This document shows positions 1 through 7,412 of a stretch of DNA of 64,000 nucleotides, piece after piece (position 1 is the first letter of the stretch; each line of letters starts with the position of its first letter). The notes beneath the pieces are model-generated. The model saw only the letters and a program-made list of their open reading frames with translations. It did no database searches and was not told the DNA's origin. The stretch spans positions 1-64,000 of the forward strand of contig NZ_FNQN01000009.1 of the NCBI RefSeq assembly GCF_900107645.1, in the 5' to 3' direction. This DNA comes from Desulfuromusa kysingii (GTDB lineage Bacteria; Desulfobacterota; Desulfuromonadia; Desulfuromonadales; Geopsychrobacteraceae). Made by a program: the position numbers and the translations under genes.

Positions 1-216
1 GTGATATTTATGGCAATAAACAAGCAAGGTAACAGGGTGCCCCTGCTGTGGGGTGCTGTTAATCTTTCGCCAGAAACTCGCCTTGATTCTTTTTCTCAAA
101 CTCCCGCATTGGGGACAACAGGTTTCTCTGTTGTAAACAACTTCCAATCGAGCAGGCCTGACGCTGATGACCTTTTTGATTGAAAAATCGACTAATCCTG
201 TTAATAATCTTTCCAT
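1..216 (-). CDS. ISL3-family transposase, N-terminal part (runs off left edge)
   Basis: A frame opens at ATG 216 on the minus strand behind an AAGGAG ribosome binding site (225-230) and stays open for 72 codons to the window edge. The protein begins MERLLTGLVDF and carries a zinc-ribbon-like CCPQCGS motif (residues 34-40), a basic stretch with FWRKI, then a GHPVTLLVYCH segment. This arrangement is typical of the N-terminal zinc finger of ISL3-family transposases. The rest, including the DDE catalytic domain, lies outside the window. A hairpin and a possible element end lie just upstream. Family assignment comes from motif recognition only. Confidence 0.72.
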   Translation of the reverse strand, partial: MERLLTGLVDFSIKKVISVRPARLEVVYNRETCCPQCGSLRKRIKASFWRKINSTPQQGHPVTLLVYCHKYH

Positions 217-260
217 AGATTGATCTCCTTTCTTTGGTTGGAAATTTGATCAATTTATGG

Positions 261-292
261 GGCATACCATAATTCTTTGGTATGCCTTTTTT
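261..292 (+). terminator. Terminator-like hairpin at the insertion-element end
   Basis: A perfect 9-bp inverted repeat, GGCATACCA and TGGTATGCC with an 8-nt loop, is followed by six T on the plus strand. It lies upstream of the transposase start and could stop transcription leaving the element, or form a structure in the transposase leader. Confidence 0.5.
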
Positions 293-310
293 CAGGTCAG
301 GATCTTTTTA

Positions 311-333
311 TCCCCCTTCTTTGAGGTAGAGCC
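311..333 (-). repeat. Possible terminal inverted repeat of the ISL3-type element
   Basis: Read on the transposase strand, the sequence beginning GGCTCTACCTCAAAG at 333 resembles the GGC/GGG-starting ends of ISL3-family elements and lies about 120 bp upstream of the transposase start. The other end is outside the window, so it cannot be paired. If this is the tip, the eight bases 334-341 (GATTAAGG) would be the target duplication. Confidence 0.3.
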
Positions 334-440
334 GATTAAGGGTTCTTCCGTTCTTTGAGTATGAGCTGAGCCTCGACAACACCATGGTGAATGAGTATTA
401 TGCCAACGTTTTTAATTGGCTTGATTTTCAATCTAGATAA
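333..440 (+). pseudogene. Possible 3' remnant of a gene cut by the insertion element
   Basis: From the proposed element end, one plus-strand frame reads through to TAA 438-440, giving a protein-like tail with FFEYELSLDN and NEYYANVFNWLDF. It has no start codon with a ribosome binding site. The protein is not recognised. The frame is open only from just before the proposed element boundary (TAG at 327-329), which fits a gene whose 5' part was separated by the insertion. It is short, so chance is possible. Confidence 0.22.
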
Positions 441-516
441 TGTGGCTGAATAGAATGTCACCCTGTTCGGAGTTTAACATGGGGGTTGCTCCTCCCGTTG
501 AGACTGAGGTTTGATC

Positions 517-1542
517 ATGAAGAAATTATCACTGGCAGAAGCTGTAGGGGAAACACTTGGTTACGATATTACCGAGGTGAAACGCAGCATGAATTACAAG
601 GGGGTCGCTTTTAAGCGTGGACATGTGATTCAGGAAGAGGATATCAGCGTCCTGCAAGGGCTTGGGAAAAATCATATTTATGTGTGCGAAGAATTTGAAA
701 CTGATGTCCATGAAGACACAGCTGCGACCACCCTTGCTCCTAAAATTGCTGGCGAAAATATCTCTTTTGAGGATCAGCCGCGTGAAGGTAAGATCAACTT
801 TTACGCACAAATCAGAGGAATTTTTAAAGTCGATTATGAGCGCTTGGCGCAGCTTAATCGCTTAGCCATCCCTTCATTGCCAACGATCCATAATAATTTT
901 CCCGTCGTGAAAGGGAAGCAGGTCGCGGCTTTCAGAATTATCCCGTTGACCTGTACCCGCCAAATGCTGGAGCAAATGCTGGAACAAGTCGAGCAACCAC
1001 TCATTTGCGTCAAACCTTATAAGATTAAGACCGCTGCTATTCTTGTGACCGGTAACGAAGTCCATAGCGGACGGATTACCGATGGTTTTACCCCGCTGCT
1101 GACCGCAAAGTTACAGCAATACGGAGTGACTGTGACCTATACGACTATCCTTCCTGACGTCAAGGCTGAAATCAGTCAAGCTGTAAAAAAAGCTGCAGAA
1201 AAGAGCGATCTGGTTTTGGTGACAGGGGGCAGTTCGGTGGATCCAGATGATGTCACTGTGACAGCGTTGCACGAGGCTGGAGTCCAGTTTGACGAGCAGG
1301 GCAATCCCATTCAACCGGGGAATAACCTGACCATTGGATATATTAATGCGATTCCGGTTTGCGCTGTCCCAGCTGCGGCACTGGTGTTTGAGAAAACCGC
1401 CCTCGATATTTTCTTACCGCGCATTCTCGCCGGTGAAACCATTAGTAAAGAAGAGATCGCTAAGTCGGGTCACGGTGGATTGTGTCACTTTTGTCCCAAG
1501 TGTCATTATCCCATTTGCCCCTTCGGATGGGGGGCTTCATGA
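517..1542 (+). CDS. MoeA-like molybdopterin-binding protein with Cys-rich tail
   Basis: This 341-residue cytoplasmic protein combines a MoeA-like N-terminal region with a MogA/MoaB-type molybdopterin-binding domain (TGNEVHSGRITDGF, then a DLVLVTGGSSVDPDD loop, about residues 175-245). The C-terminus is unusual: HGGLCHFCPKCHYPICPFGW holds four cysteines and two histidines that could bind a metal. ATG 517 is chosen because GAGGT sits seven bases upstream; TTG 511 is also in frame. It overlaps moeA by 4 nt, so both are probably translated together. Likely role: molybdenum or tungsten insertion into molybdopterin, or cofactor transfer. The exact step is not known from sequence. Confidence 0.85.
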   Translation: MKKLSLAEAVGETLGYDITEVKRSMNYKGVAFKRGHVIQEEDISVLQGLGKNHIYVCEEFETDVHEDTAATTLAPKIAGENISFEDQPREGKINFYAQIRGIFKVDYERLAQLNRLAIPSLPTIHNNFPVVKGKQVAAFRIIPLTCTRQMLEQMLEQVEQPLICVKPYKIKTAAILVTGNEVHSGRITDGFTPLLTAKLQQYGVTVTYTTILPDVKAEISQAVKKAAEKSDLVLVTGGSSVDPDDVTVTALHEAGVQFDEQGNPIQPGNNLTIGYINAIPVCAVPAAALVFEKTALDIFLPRILAGETISKEEIAKSGHGGLCHFCPKCHYPICPFGWGAS

Positions 1543-2750
1543 TGCCTGAAAAACGACCGCTGCCATTGCCAGACGCCCAACAGGTCTTGATTGATGCCGT
1601 GATCCCTGTCGGAACTGAGATGATCAACAGCGTTGCCGCCCTTGGGCGGGTTTTGGCTGAAGATATTTTCACGCCACATCCGTTTCCCGATACTCGCAGA
1701 AGTGCTGTTGACGGATTTGCTGTCAACCAACCGGGGCTTAGCCACTACCAAATAGTTGAAACTCTGGGCGCTGGAGAGTTACCGCAACTGGATTTGACCG
1801 CTGGACAAGCCGCTGCGGTGATGACGGGAGCCACTGTGCCCGAAGGTGGTGTCGCCGTTATCCGGGTTGAGGACACCGGTGTCACCGATAATCTTCTTGA
1901 GCTTAAAGCCGATGTCGCAGTCGGTGAAAATATTAATCGGATTGGCGAAGAGATGGCGGCAGAAACCCGTATTCTCTCCGCTGGAACCCGGTTGACCCCG
2001 GTTCAACATAGTGTCCTCTGTTGCTCCGGGATTGCACAGGTGAAAGTTTATCGATTGCCGGTCGTTGGCATCCTGATCACCGGTGATGAAGTTTTACAGG
2101 TGGGGCAACCTCACCGCGTTGGCAGCGTTTATGACAGTAACCGCCATTTTCTTAGCGGTTGTCTGGCACAGTTAGGTGTCCCGTATAAAGTCCTTGGTCC
2201 TGTCAACGATGATGCTGACACGATTCGTCAAAGTCTCGAACAATTGGCGAAAGAGTGCGATCTGGTGATCTCTTCCGGCGGTGTCTCCATGGGCAAATAC
2301 GACTTCATCCGGCCGCTCCTCCATTCCAATGGTTTTGAGGTGTTGGTGAACCGCACGGGGATCAAACCAGGACGACCGCTGATCGTTGCTCAGCGAGACG
2401 CCACCCTGTTTTTCGGCATGCCCGGCTATCCGGCTGCCTTCTTGGTCAACTTCTTCTATTATCTGCTGCCGACGGTGAAACGGTTGATGGGGGTGGATGA
2501 TGTCATGCCTAAAGTTCGTCCTGCCGTCCTTGCAACTCCGCTTAAAGGGCGAAAAGGGCGCTGGGATGTTATTCGCGTGCAGTTGGATAACTATTCCGGT
2601 CCGGAGACAGTGCATAAACTCGCCAGTCAGATGACGTCTCATTATCTCAACTTCGGCTCATGTGATGGACTGGTGTTGCTCGGAGACGAGATCGACCAAC
2701 GGCAAGCGGGTGAGAGCGTTGAGCTTTTAGAATTTAGCGCGCAGTTTTAA
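1539..2750 (+). CDS. moeA: Molybdopterin molybdenumtransferase MoeA
   Basis: MoeA inserts molybdate into adenylylated molybdopterin in the cytoplasm. At 403 residues it is near the usual length of about 400-410. Visible motifs are the DGFAV region near the N-terminus, MTGATVPEGGVAVIRVEDT, ITGDEV, SSGGVSMGKYDF of the MogA-like domain, GIKPGRPL, and a C-terminal domain IV. ATG 1539 is chosen: it overlaps the previous stop (ATGATG junction) and has GGGGGG upstream. It forms a two-gene cofactor unit with the preceding MoeA-like gene, useful to an anaerobe with molybdo- or tungsto-enzymes. Confidence 0.95.
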   Translation: MMPEKRPLPLPDAQQVLIDAVIPVGTEMINSVAALGRVLAEDIFTPHPFPDTRRSAVDGFAVNQPGLSHYQIVETLGAGELPQLDLTAGQAAAVMTGATVPEGGVAVIRVEDTGVTDNLLELKADVAVGENINRIGEEMAAETRILSAGTRLTPVQHSVLCCSGIAQVKVYRLPVVGILITGDEVLQVGQPHRVGSVYDSNRHFLSGCLAQLGVPYKVLGPVNDDADTIRQSLEQLAKECDLVISSGGVSMGKYDFIRPLLHSNGFEVLVNRTGIKPGRPLIVAQRDATLFFGMPGYPAAFLVNFFYYLLPTVKRLMGVDDVMPKVRPAVLATPLKGRKGRWDVIRVQLDNYSGPETVHKLASQMTSHYLNFGSCDGLVLLGDEIDQRQAGESVELLEFSAQF

Positions 2751-2880
2751 ATTGATCTGCTGCGTCCTCTGAACCCGTTCGCAGCGAGAACCCGTACCCT
2801 CGCAAATCCATAGTTAATAATCGTCATGATGTCGTCAGTTGAAAATTCAGCTACGGTGAAATCGAAAGGAAAGGACACCC

Positions 2881-3918
2881 ATGCCTAACAATATGAGCGC
2901 AGAACCCATGAGCCCATCATCAATCCCCCGTATGGATGATATTTTTCAAAAGGCGGCAGAGTTTGTCCCTTTAACCCGCGAAGAGGGGATGCAGCTGATG
3001 CAGCTTCCCCTGCACAGCACCGACTGTTACCGGCTGATGGAGATTGCCAACCGCATGTCACGGGAACAGTTTGGCAATAAAGGGGAGAACCATCTGCATA
3101 TCGGTCTTAATGTTGAACCATGCCCCCTTGACTGTCTGTTCTGTAGCCTGACCCATAAGGCGGGAATTTTTACCGAGAAGATTGATTACTCCGATGAACA
3201 GATCATCGCCTGGGCGAAAGATGCATCTGCAAAGGGGAGTGACGCCATTAATCTGATGACCACCGGGACCTATCCCTTTTCCAAGCTGCTGCGGGTCGGC
3301 AAAGTCCTCAGTCAGGAAGTCTCGGTGCCGTTGATTGCCAATACCCGCGACATCAATCACGCCGAAGGTGAAGAGCTGCTCAAATCGGGGTTTACCGGCT
3401 TTTATCACGCTGTCCGTCTGGGGGAAGGGCGGGATACGCCGTTGAACCGGAACAAACGGATTGAAACCGTCAAAGTGCTGCGTGATGTCGGTCTGCTGTG
3501 GATGAATTGTGTTGAACCCGTAGGTCCTGAACATAGCGATGAAGAGATCATTGATTTGATGTTTCTTGCCCGTGATTATGGCGCGACCTATAGCGGTGTC
3601 ATGCGCAGGATCAACTTCCCCGGTTCACCTATGGCAAAATTTGGCATGATCAGCGAACTGGAGATGGCGCGGCTGGTTGCTGTCAGTCGTCTGATTATGG
3701 GGAACATCCCTAAAGCCCACTGCACCCATGAACCCCATACCGCCTCTTTAATGGCGGGAGCCAACCTGTTCTTTCCTGAAGTGGGTTCAAATCCGCGCGA
3801 CCGGCAAAGTGACACCGTTGGTGGCCGTGGTACCGGTGTTGAGCATTGTCAGCAGATTCACAAGGAGATGGATTATGATCCCTACCTCCCTTCAAATTGC
3901 TTCAAATCGACAAAGTAA
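2881..3918 (+). CDS. BioB/HydE-like radical SAM protein of unknown substrate
   Basis: This 345-residue protein has the radical SAM cluster motif as CPLDCLFC (Cys 81, 85, 88; CX3CX2C), which fits a 4Fe-4S cluster and SAM binding. The overall pattern (NRMSREQFGN, LMTTGTYPF, NCVEPVGPEHSDEE, GSPMAKFGMIS) is that of the biotin synthase/HydE group. No other biotin or hydrogenase maturation gene is adjacent, so it should not be called BioB. AAAGGAAAGG precedes ATG 2881. It is followed by a long AT-rich gap and appears to be a single-gene unit. Proximity to moeA may hint at cofactor chemistry, but that is weak. Confidence 0.85.
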   Translation: MPNNMSAEPMSPSSIPRMDDIFQKAAEFVPLTREEGMQLMQLPLHSTDCYRLMEIANRMSREQFGNKGENHLHIGLNVEPCPLDCLFCSLTHKAGIFTEKIDYSDEQIIAWAKDASAKGSDAINLMTTGTYPFSKLLRVGKVLSQEVSVPLIANTRDINHAEGEELLKSGFTGFYHAVRLGEGRDTPLNRNKRIETVKVLRDVGLLWMNCVEPVGPEHSDEEIIDLMFLARDYGATYSGVMRRINFPGSPMAKFGMISELEMARLVAVSRLIMGNIPKAHCTHEPHTASLMAGANLFFPEVGSNPRDRQSDTVGGRGTGVEHCQQIHKEMDYDPYLPSNCFKSTK

Positions 3919-3933
3919 AACTGCCGCATAATG

Positions 3934-3962
3934 ACTTAGGTGACAAAAAATGTCACCTAAGT
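3934..3962. repeat. Perfect 12-bp inverted repeat downstream of the radical SAM gene
   Basis: ACTTAGGTGACA and TGTCACCTAAGT are perfect reverse complements separated by five A. There is no T-run after it, so it is not a classical intrinsic terminator, though it may protect a transcript end. It contains TGACA/TGTCA half sites related to those in the adjacent 3963-3977 palindrome. Confidence 0.6.
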
Positions 3963-3977
3963 TGTCAAAAATTGACA
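3963..3977. promoter_or_regulatory. TGTCA-N5-TGACA palindrome, operator-like
   Basis: The palindrome TGTCA-AAAAT-TGACA overlaps a TTGACA -35-like hexamer (3972-3977). The same half sites with the same five-base spacer occur at 50789-50803, again overlapping TTGACA. This fits a site for a dimeric regulator, but no regulator is identified and only two sites were found by eye. The rest of 3978-4206 is AT-rich with no gene recognised. Confidence 0.3.
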
Positions 3978-4206
3978 GTTGATCATGAATAACTATTTAT
4001 TTTTATCGGGTTTGCAGCCCTTGGCGCAGTATTAGAATAACATTAATAATGAAAATTTACTTTTGCTGTGCATATTGCTGCTCGTTGCATTCGAGCTAAA
4101 ATGATCTTTTATCAAGAGGTTATGATTTATTGATTGGTGTTAATAAGGATTGGATATATGCTAAAACAACAATAAATGATTGATTTCATCTTTTTGTCAG
4201 CGACTT

Positions 4207-4222
4207 TGGCATGCTGATTGTA
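4207..4222 (+). promoter_or_regulatory. Sigma-54-type promoter of pilA
   Basis: TGGCATG-CTGA-TTGTA matches the -24/-12 consensus (TGGCACG-N4-TTGCA) at all but two of the twelve fixed bases, with correct spacing. It lies about 90 bp upstream of the pilA start, giving a leader of roughly 80 nt. Geobacter-type pilA genes are known to be RpoN/PilR dependent, which supports the call. The PilS/PilR pair is not in the window. Confidence 0.75.
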
Positions 4223-4311
4223 TTGTACTCAGTTAGATTTGAAACAATGTCCACATATAGCATCAGTCGAATATGTTGGCTGATGGATCCTCACAGAAAA
4301 GGAGATTTAGA

Positions 4312-4530
4312 ATGTTAAAAATGTTCCGTAAAGGGAATCAAAAAGGTTTCACCCTGATCGAGCTTTTGATCGTTGTTGCGATCATCGGTATTCTGGCCGC
4401 CATTGCTATCCCTCAGTTTGCCTCATACCGTGAGCGTGGTTTTAACGCACAGGCTATGAGTGATGTTCGGAATGAAAGAACAGATCTTGAAGGATATTAT
4501 GCAACATGGTTTAGCTACCCTGAAGAATAA
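4312..4530 (+). CDS. pilA: Type IV major pilin PilA, short Geobacter-type (PilA-N)
   Basis: The 72-residue prepilin has a 12-residue basic leader ending KG, cut before [22 protein letters not shown], the hydrophobic helix with Glu5. The mature form is only 60 residues, without the C-terminal globular domain of usual type IVa pilins, as in Geobacter sulfurreducens. Aromatics occupy positions 1, 24, 27, 32, 51 and 57, where that pilin also has them, plus extra Tyr50, Trp54 and Phe55. ATG 4312 follows GGAGATTTAG; the longer in-frame start at 4273 lacks a ribosome binding site. PilD (22879) should process it. Filament role (pilus, pseudopilus or conductive fibre) cannot be decided here. Confidence 0.95.
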   Translation: MLKMFRKGNQKGFTLIELLIVVAIIGILAAIAIPQFASYRERGFNAQAMSDVRNERTDLEGYYATWFSYPEE

Positions 4531-4562
4531 AGCAGTTAAATTTTATAAAAGGAGTTTAAAAC

Positions 4563-4922
4563 ATGAAAAAAATAATTATTTTAATCGCAGTATGCATGAT
4601 CATTCCAAGTATTGGCATGGCAGCTGTAACTTTGGGTAGTGGAACTTCAATTTCTGATAATGGTGATAATCCAACTAATGAACTTTCTTTATCACCAGGT
4701 GTCTTTCTAAGTTATGATAGTGATGGTGATGATTCTTATGCCTTAACTGGTGCTAATAATAAGGGAAGTATGTGCTATGCAGTGATGTCTGGCGATCAAG
4801 GAGTTTATCAGCAAAGTATAGAAGTTGCTGATTCGTCGGATATTTCAGATACTAATATCATTGAGGCCGATGATTCTGTTGACTATCCTGACGATGATGA
4901 CTGGACACAAGTTGGCGGTTAG
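4563..4922 (+). CDS. Small secreted pilin partner, Spc/PilA-C-like
   Basis: This 119-residue protein has a signal peptide (MKKIIILIAVCMIIPSIGMA) and a mature region of about 99 residues with a SPGVFLSYD segment, a YALTGANNKGS segment and an acidic tail (DDSVDYPDDDDW). In Geobacter sulfurreducens the gene next to pilA encodes a similar small secreted protein needed for pilin stability (Spc, also called PilA-C), with a comparable 'vFLsYD ... YaL ... KG' layout. Position 30 bp after pilA, behind AAAAGGAG, and the following terminator make a two-gene unit. The match is from recollection and position, not alignment. Confidence 0.7.
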   Translation: MKKIIILIAVCMIIPSIGMAAVTLGSGTSISDNGDNPTNELSLSPGVFLSYDSDGDDSYALTGANNKGSMCYAVMSGDQGVYQQSIEVADSSDISDTNIIEADDSVDYPDDDDWTQVGG

Positions 4923-4951
4923 AGCTATTTGTTAGTTCTTTAAAGCTTATT

Positions 4952-4981
4952 AAAAGCCTCCTCTTTTGAGGGGGTTTTTTT
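4952..4981 (+). terminator. Intrinsic terminator of the pilA unit
   Basis: CCTCCTC and GAGGGGG pair with one T-G wobble around a TTTT loop, and seven T follow. It separates the pilin pair from the export operon, so the latter may be expressed partly by read-through. Confidence 0.75.
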
Positions 4982-4999
4982 GATTCTGGATGACATAAT

Positions 5000-5752
5000 A
5001 TGATACAGGTGTCTCAACTTCAAAAAACTTACATGAGTGGTGTTAGAAGAAAACCGACCAACGCTTTAGTTCATGTGTCTTTGCATGTTGAGTGTGGTGA
5101 AATATTTGGTATCATTGGCCCCAACGGTGCAGGGAAAAGTACTTTACTGAAAAGTTTACTCAGTTTAGTTCGTCCAAATTCTGGCACTATCAAATTGAAT
5201 GGTTTTTTTCCCAGCGATCTACGTTGCCGCCAGTCTCTGGGGTACTTACCGGAAAACCCCTGCCTTTATGATAATCTGAGTGTCAATGATCACCTTATTT
5301 TTATTGCCCGTACCGCAAACCTTAAAAACCCGTTGGCGCAACAGCGGATACCAGAGGTTTTGGCGATGGTCGGCCTTGATCATGTCAGGCACAAACAAAT
5401 CCGTACTTTTTCAAAAGGGATGGTGCAACGTGCCGCACTGGCATGCGCCTTATTCACTCAACCCGAAATCCTGATTCTTGATGAGCCGATGTCTGGTTTG
5501 GATCCTCTAGGACGTAAGATGGTGACGGATATTATCCGTGCTTATAACGATCAGGGGAATACAGTGCTCTTTTGCTCCCATGTTCTCACCGATGTCGAAC
5601 GTATTTGTGACCGAATTGCTATTATGGATAGAGGTCAACTTGCATTGACGATCACTCCACAGGAGTTGCTTGATATCACCCCTGACGTTAGAGGCGAGTC
5701 CCCGCTAGAAACATTATTTGTTCGCACTGTCGGAGCGGGAGGGCAGCAATGA
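5000..5752 (+). CDS. ABC-2 transporter ATP-binding protein
   Basis: This 250-residue nucleotide-binding domain has Walker A GPNGAGKST (about residue 39), signature FSKGMVQRAALA, Walker B ILILDEPMSGLDP and the switch His in LFCSHVLTDVE. It powers the permease encoded next, with which it overlaps by 4 nt. ATG 5000 has only a weak GGATGA upstream. In Geobacter sulfurreducens an ABC exporter locus linked to extracellular polysaccharide anchoring (xap) lies downstream of pilA; this operon occupies a similar place, which suggests export of surface material. Substrate unknown. Confidence 0.9.
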   Translation: MIQVSQLQKTYMSGVRRKPTNALVHVSLHVECGEIFGIIGPNGAGKSTLLKSLLSLVRPNSGTIKLNGFFPSDLRCRQSLGYLPENPCLYDNLSVNDHLIFIARTANLKNPLAQQRIPEVLAMVGLDHVRHKQIRTFSKGMVQRAALACALFTQPEILILDEPMSGLDPLGRKMVTDIIRAYNDQGNTVLFCSHVLTDVERICDRIAIMDRGQLALTITPQELLDITPDVRGESPLETLFVRTVGAGGQQ

Positions 5753-6561
5753 GAGGTGTATATGCCGTAGCATTATTAAGTTTTAAAGAAGGCTTACGCC
5801 ACCGGGTTCTGTACGGTGTCTTACTTGCTGCTTTACTGTTGATGGGCTGTACTGTTTTAGTCAGCGGTTTTTTCTTGCGCGATATCTCCAAAGTTATTCT
5901 CGATTTTTGTATGGCAACGGTCACTCTCGGCGGGTTAACGATTCCGTTTTTTTTAGCTATCCATCTTTTAGCGAAAGATATTGAACGGCGAACCATTTTT
6001 ACTCTGCTCACCCGGCCCATATCTCGTGGTCAGTATCTGATTGGTAAGTTTTTTGGATTATTCCTCATAACCGGCCTGATTATGTTGTTGCTTACCGGTG
6101 GTGTCTGGTTATGCTTGTGGGGTGGGGAATTTCTATTTGGGAGCCGTTTTTTTGTGACGGTTTCCTGGGTTAGCATTGTCGCCGCACTTTTTTTGTCATG
6201 GCTGTCTGTATTAATTCTTAATGCGTTTGTGGTTTTGTGGTCAACAGTGACAACAAGTTCATTTTTGGCAACATTATTGACGTTGTTCAGTTATGTGATT
6301 GGTCACTCTATCGACGATGTGGTGCGCTTTTTACAGGTTGAAGTGACAATGATCAAGATCTCCGATTCAATTCGTATGACCGTTGATGTGGTTAAATATC
6401 TATTTCCCAATTTGGCCGCTTTCGATCTTAAATCGGCAGCTGCACATGGCCTGTCTATCCCTTTTACTGATGTTCTGATTTTGACCACTTATGCCACTGC
6501 TTATATTGTGGTTCTTTTAGTTCTTTCGACCCTCTTTTTCAATCGACGAGACTTGGCGTGA
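5749..6561 (+). CDS. ABC-2 type permease
   Basis: This 270-residue membrane protein has about six hydrophobic segments and the cytoplasmic motif RTIFTLLTRPISRGQYLIGKF typical of ABC-2 permeases. The ATG overlaps the ATPase stop, and its own stop overlaps the next GTG start, so it is translationally coupled on both sides. It should form the membrane channel of the exporter with the 5000-5752 ATPase. Confidence 0.88.
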   Translation: MRGVYAVALLSFKEGLRHRVLYGVLLAALLLMGCTVLVSGFFLRDISKVILDFCMATVTLGGLTIPFFLAIHLLAKDIERRTIFTLLTRPISRGQYLIGKFFGLFLITGLIMLLLTGGVWLCLWGGEFLFGSRFFVTVSWVSIVAALFLSWLSVLILNAFVVLWSTVTTSSFLATLLTLFSYVIGHSIDDVVRFLQVEVTMIKISDSIRMTVDVVKYLFPNLAAFDLKSAAAHGLSIPFTDVLILTTYATAYIVVLLVLSTLFFNRRDLA

Positions 6562-7412
6562 AAAAAACAGGATTGTCAATTGTTATTCTTGTTGGTTGTT
6601 TCAGTATCGTTGTTTGGTTAAACGCTGCTGTACACGATGTGCGCAGCAAGCAGATATCGGCAGAAATGAGTGATATAGGTCGGGTTCCTGCATCGGTTTT
6701 AGTCGCTTCCAGCCTCGAATTTAAAGGGGCGATGGCCAACATGATGTTCCTGAATGCGTCAAACTTTATTGGCCGTAAGCTGATGGAACAATCGAAAACG
6801 CTACCGGAAGAATGGCATCAGTTTTACTTGTTACTTGATCGTATCACCACATTAGACGGCAGCTTTTTGGATCCCTATGTTTTTGCCGAGATGATGCTGG
6901 CGTGGCAGGCTCAAATGTATGATGAAGCGAATATGCTGCTGGAAAAAGGGATCAAGGCGCGTCCTGATGATTGGCGGTTGCCCTATTATATTGGCTTTAA
7001 TCATTTCTTTTTTAAAAAAGATTTTGTCCAAGGTGCTAATTACATCAAGCAAGCCGCCGCTATTGATGGCAGCCCCCCTTATTTTCCTAATTTGGCTTCT
7101 CGGCTAGCTTTTTATGGTTCGCGCTCAAAAACGGCATTACTCTTTTTAGAAGAAATGTTGGTACAAAATAAACAAATCAAAATGAGTTCAGAACTGGAAA
7201 AGCGATTAGTGGCGTTACAGGGGGCGGCACAGCTTGAAGATGCTGCATTTTTGTTTATGCAGCAACAGGGAAGAAAAGCGACAAGTATCGACGAGTTGGT
7301 TCAGAATGGCTTCGTTGAAAGTATCCCAACAGAGCCTTATGGTGGGCAGTGGCGTTTACACCCGAATGGACGTGTCGATAGTAGCTCAAATTTTATTACG
7401 GTCGAAAAGTGA
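6558..7412 (+). CDS. Membrane-anchored TPR-like protein of the export operon
   Basis: This 284-residue protein starts at a GTG overlapping the previous stop. Residues 5-25 form one hydrophobic segment, probably a membrane anchor. The middle (FDDANMLLEKGI-like helix pairs, GANYIKQAAAIDGSPPY) reads as degenerate TPR repeats. The last 40 residues (ELVQNGFVESIPTEPYGGQW, then GRVDSSS) resemble the C-terminal strand pattern of type II secretion pseudopilin-like proteins. It has no catalytic motif. The overlaps on both sides place it in the same export operon; a scaffold role is an inference. Confidence 0.75.
   Translation: MKKTGLSIVILVGCFSIVVWLNAAVHDVRSKQISAEMSDIGRVPASVLVASSLEFKGAMANMMFLNASNFIGRKLMEQSKTLPEEWHQFYLLLDRITTLDGSFLDPYVFAEMMLAWQAQMYDEANMLLEKGIKARPDDWRLPYYIGFNHFFFKKDFVQGANYIKQAAAIDGSPPYFPNLASRLAFYGSRSKTALLFLEEMLVQNKQIKMSSELEKRLVALQGAAQLEDAAFLFMQQQGRKATSIDELVQNGFVESIPTEPYGGQWRLHPNGRVDSSSNFITVEK

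Noticed and set aside
1-183. Plus-strand frame of 60 codons at the left edge
   Set aside because: It lies wholly under the minus-strand transposase frame, which has a strong ribosome binding site and a recognisable zinc-finger motif.
59-265. Minus-strand frame of 68 codons in another phase
   Set aside because: It overlaps the transposase in a different phase and has no recognisable motif; the transposase frame explains the DNA better.
441-516. Possible molybdenum-cofactor riboswitch before the moeA-type genes
   Set aside because: Only a short GGGGG/CCTCCC pairing is seen; the multi-stem architecture of the Moco element is not recognisable.
2172-2642. Long minus-strand frame of 156 codons inside moeA
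   Set aside because: Entirely antisense to conserved MoeA codons; no start signal or motif.
3058-3534. Long minus-strand frame of 158 codons inside the radical SAM gene
   Set aside because: Antisense shadow of a conserved gene with clear cluster motif.
3780-3802. tRNA T-loop-like GGTTCAAATCC
   Set aside because: It is inside the radical SAM coding frame (codons for VGSNPR) and no acceptor, D or anticodon stem fits around it.
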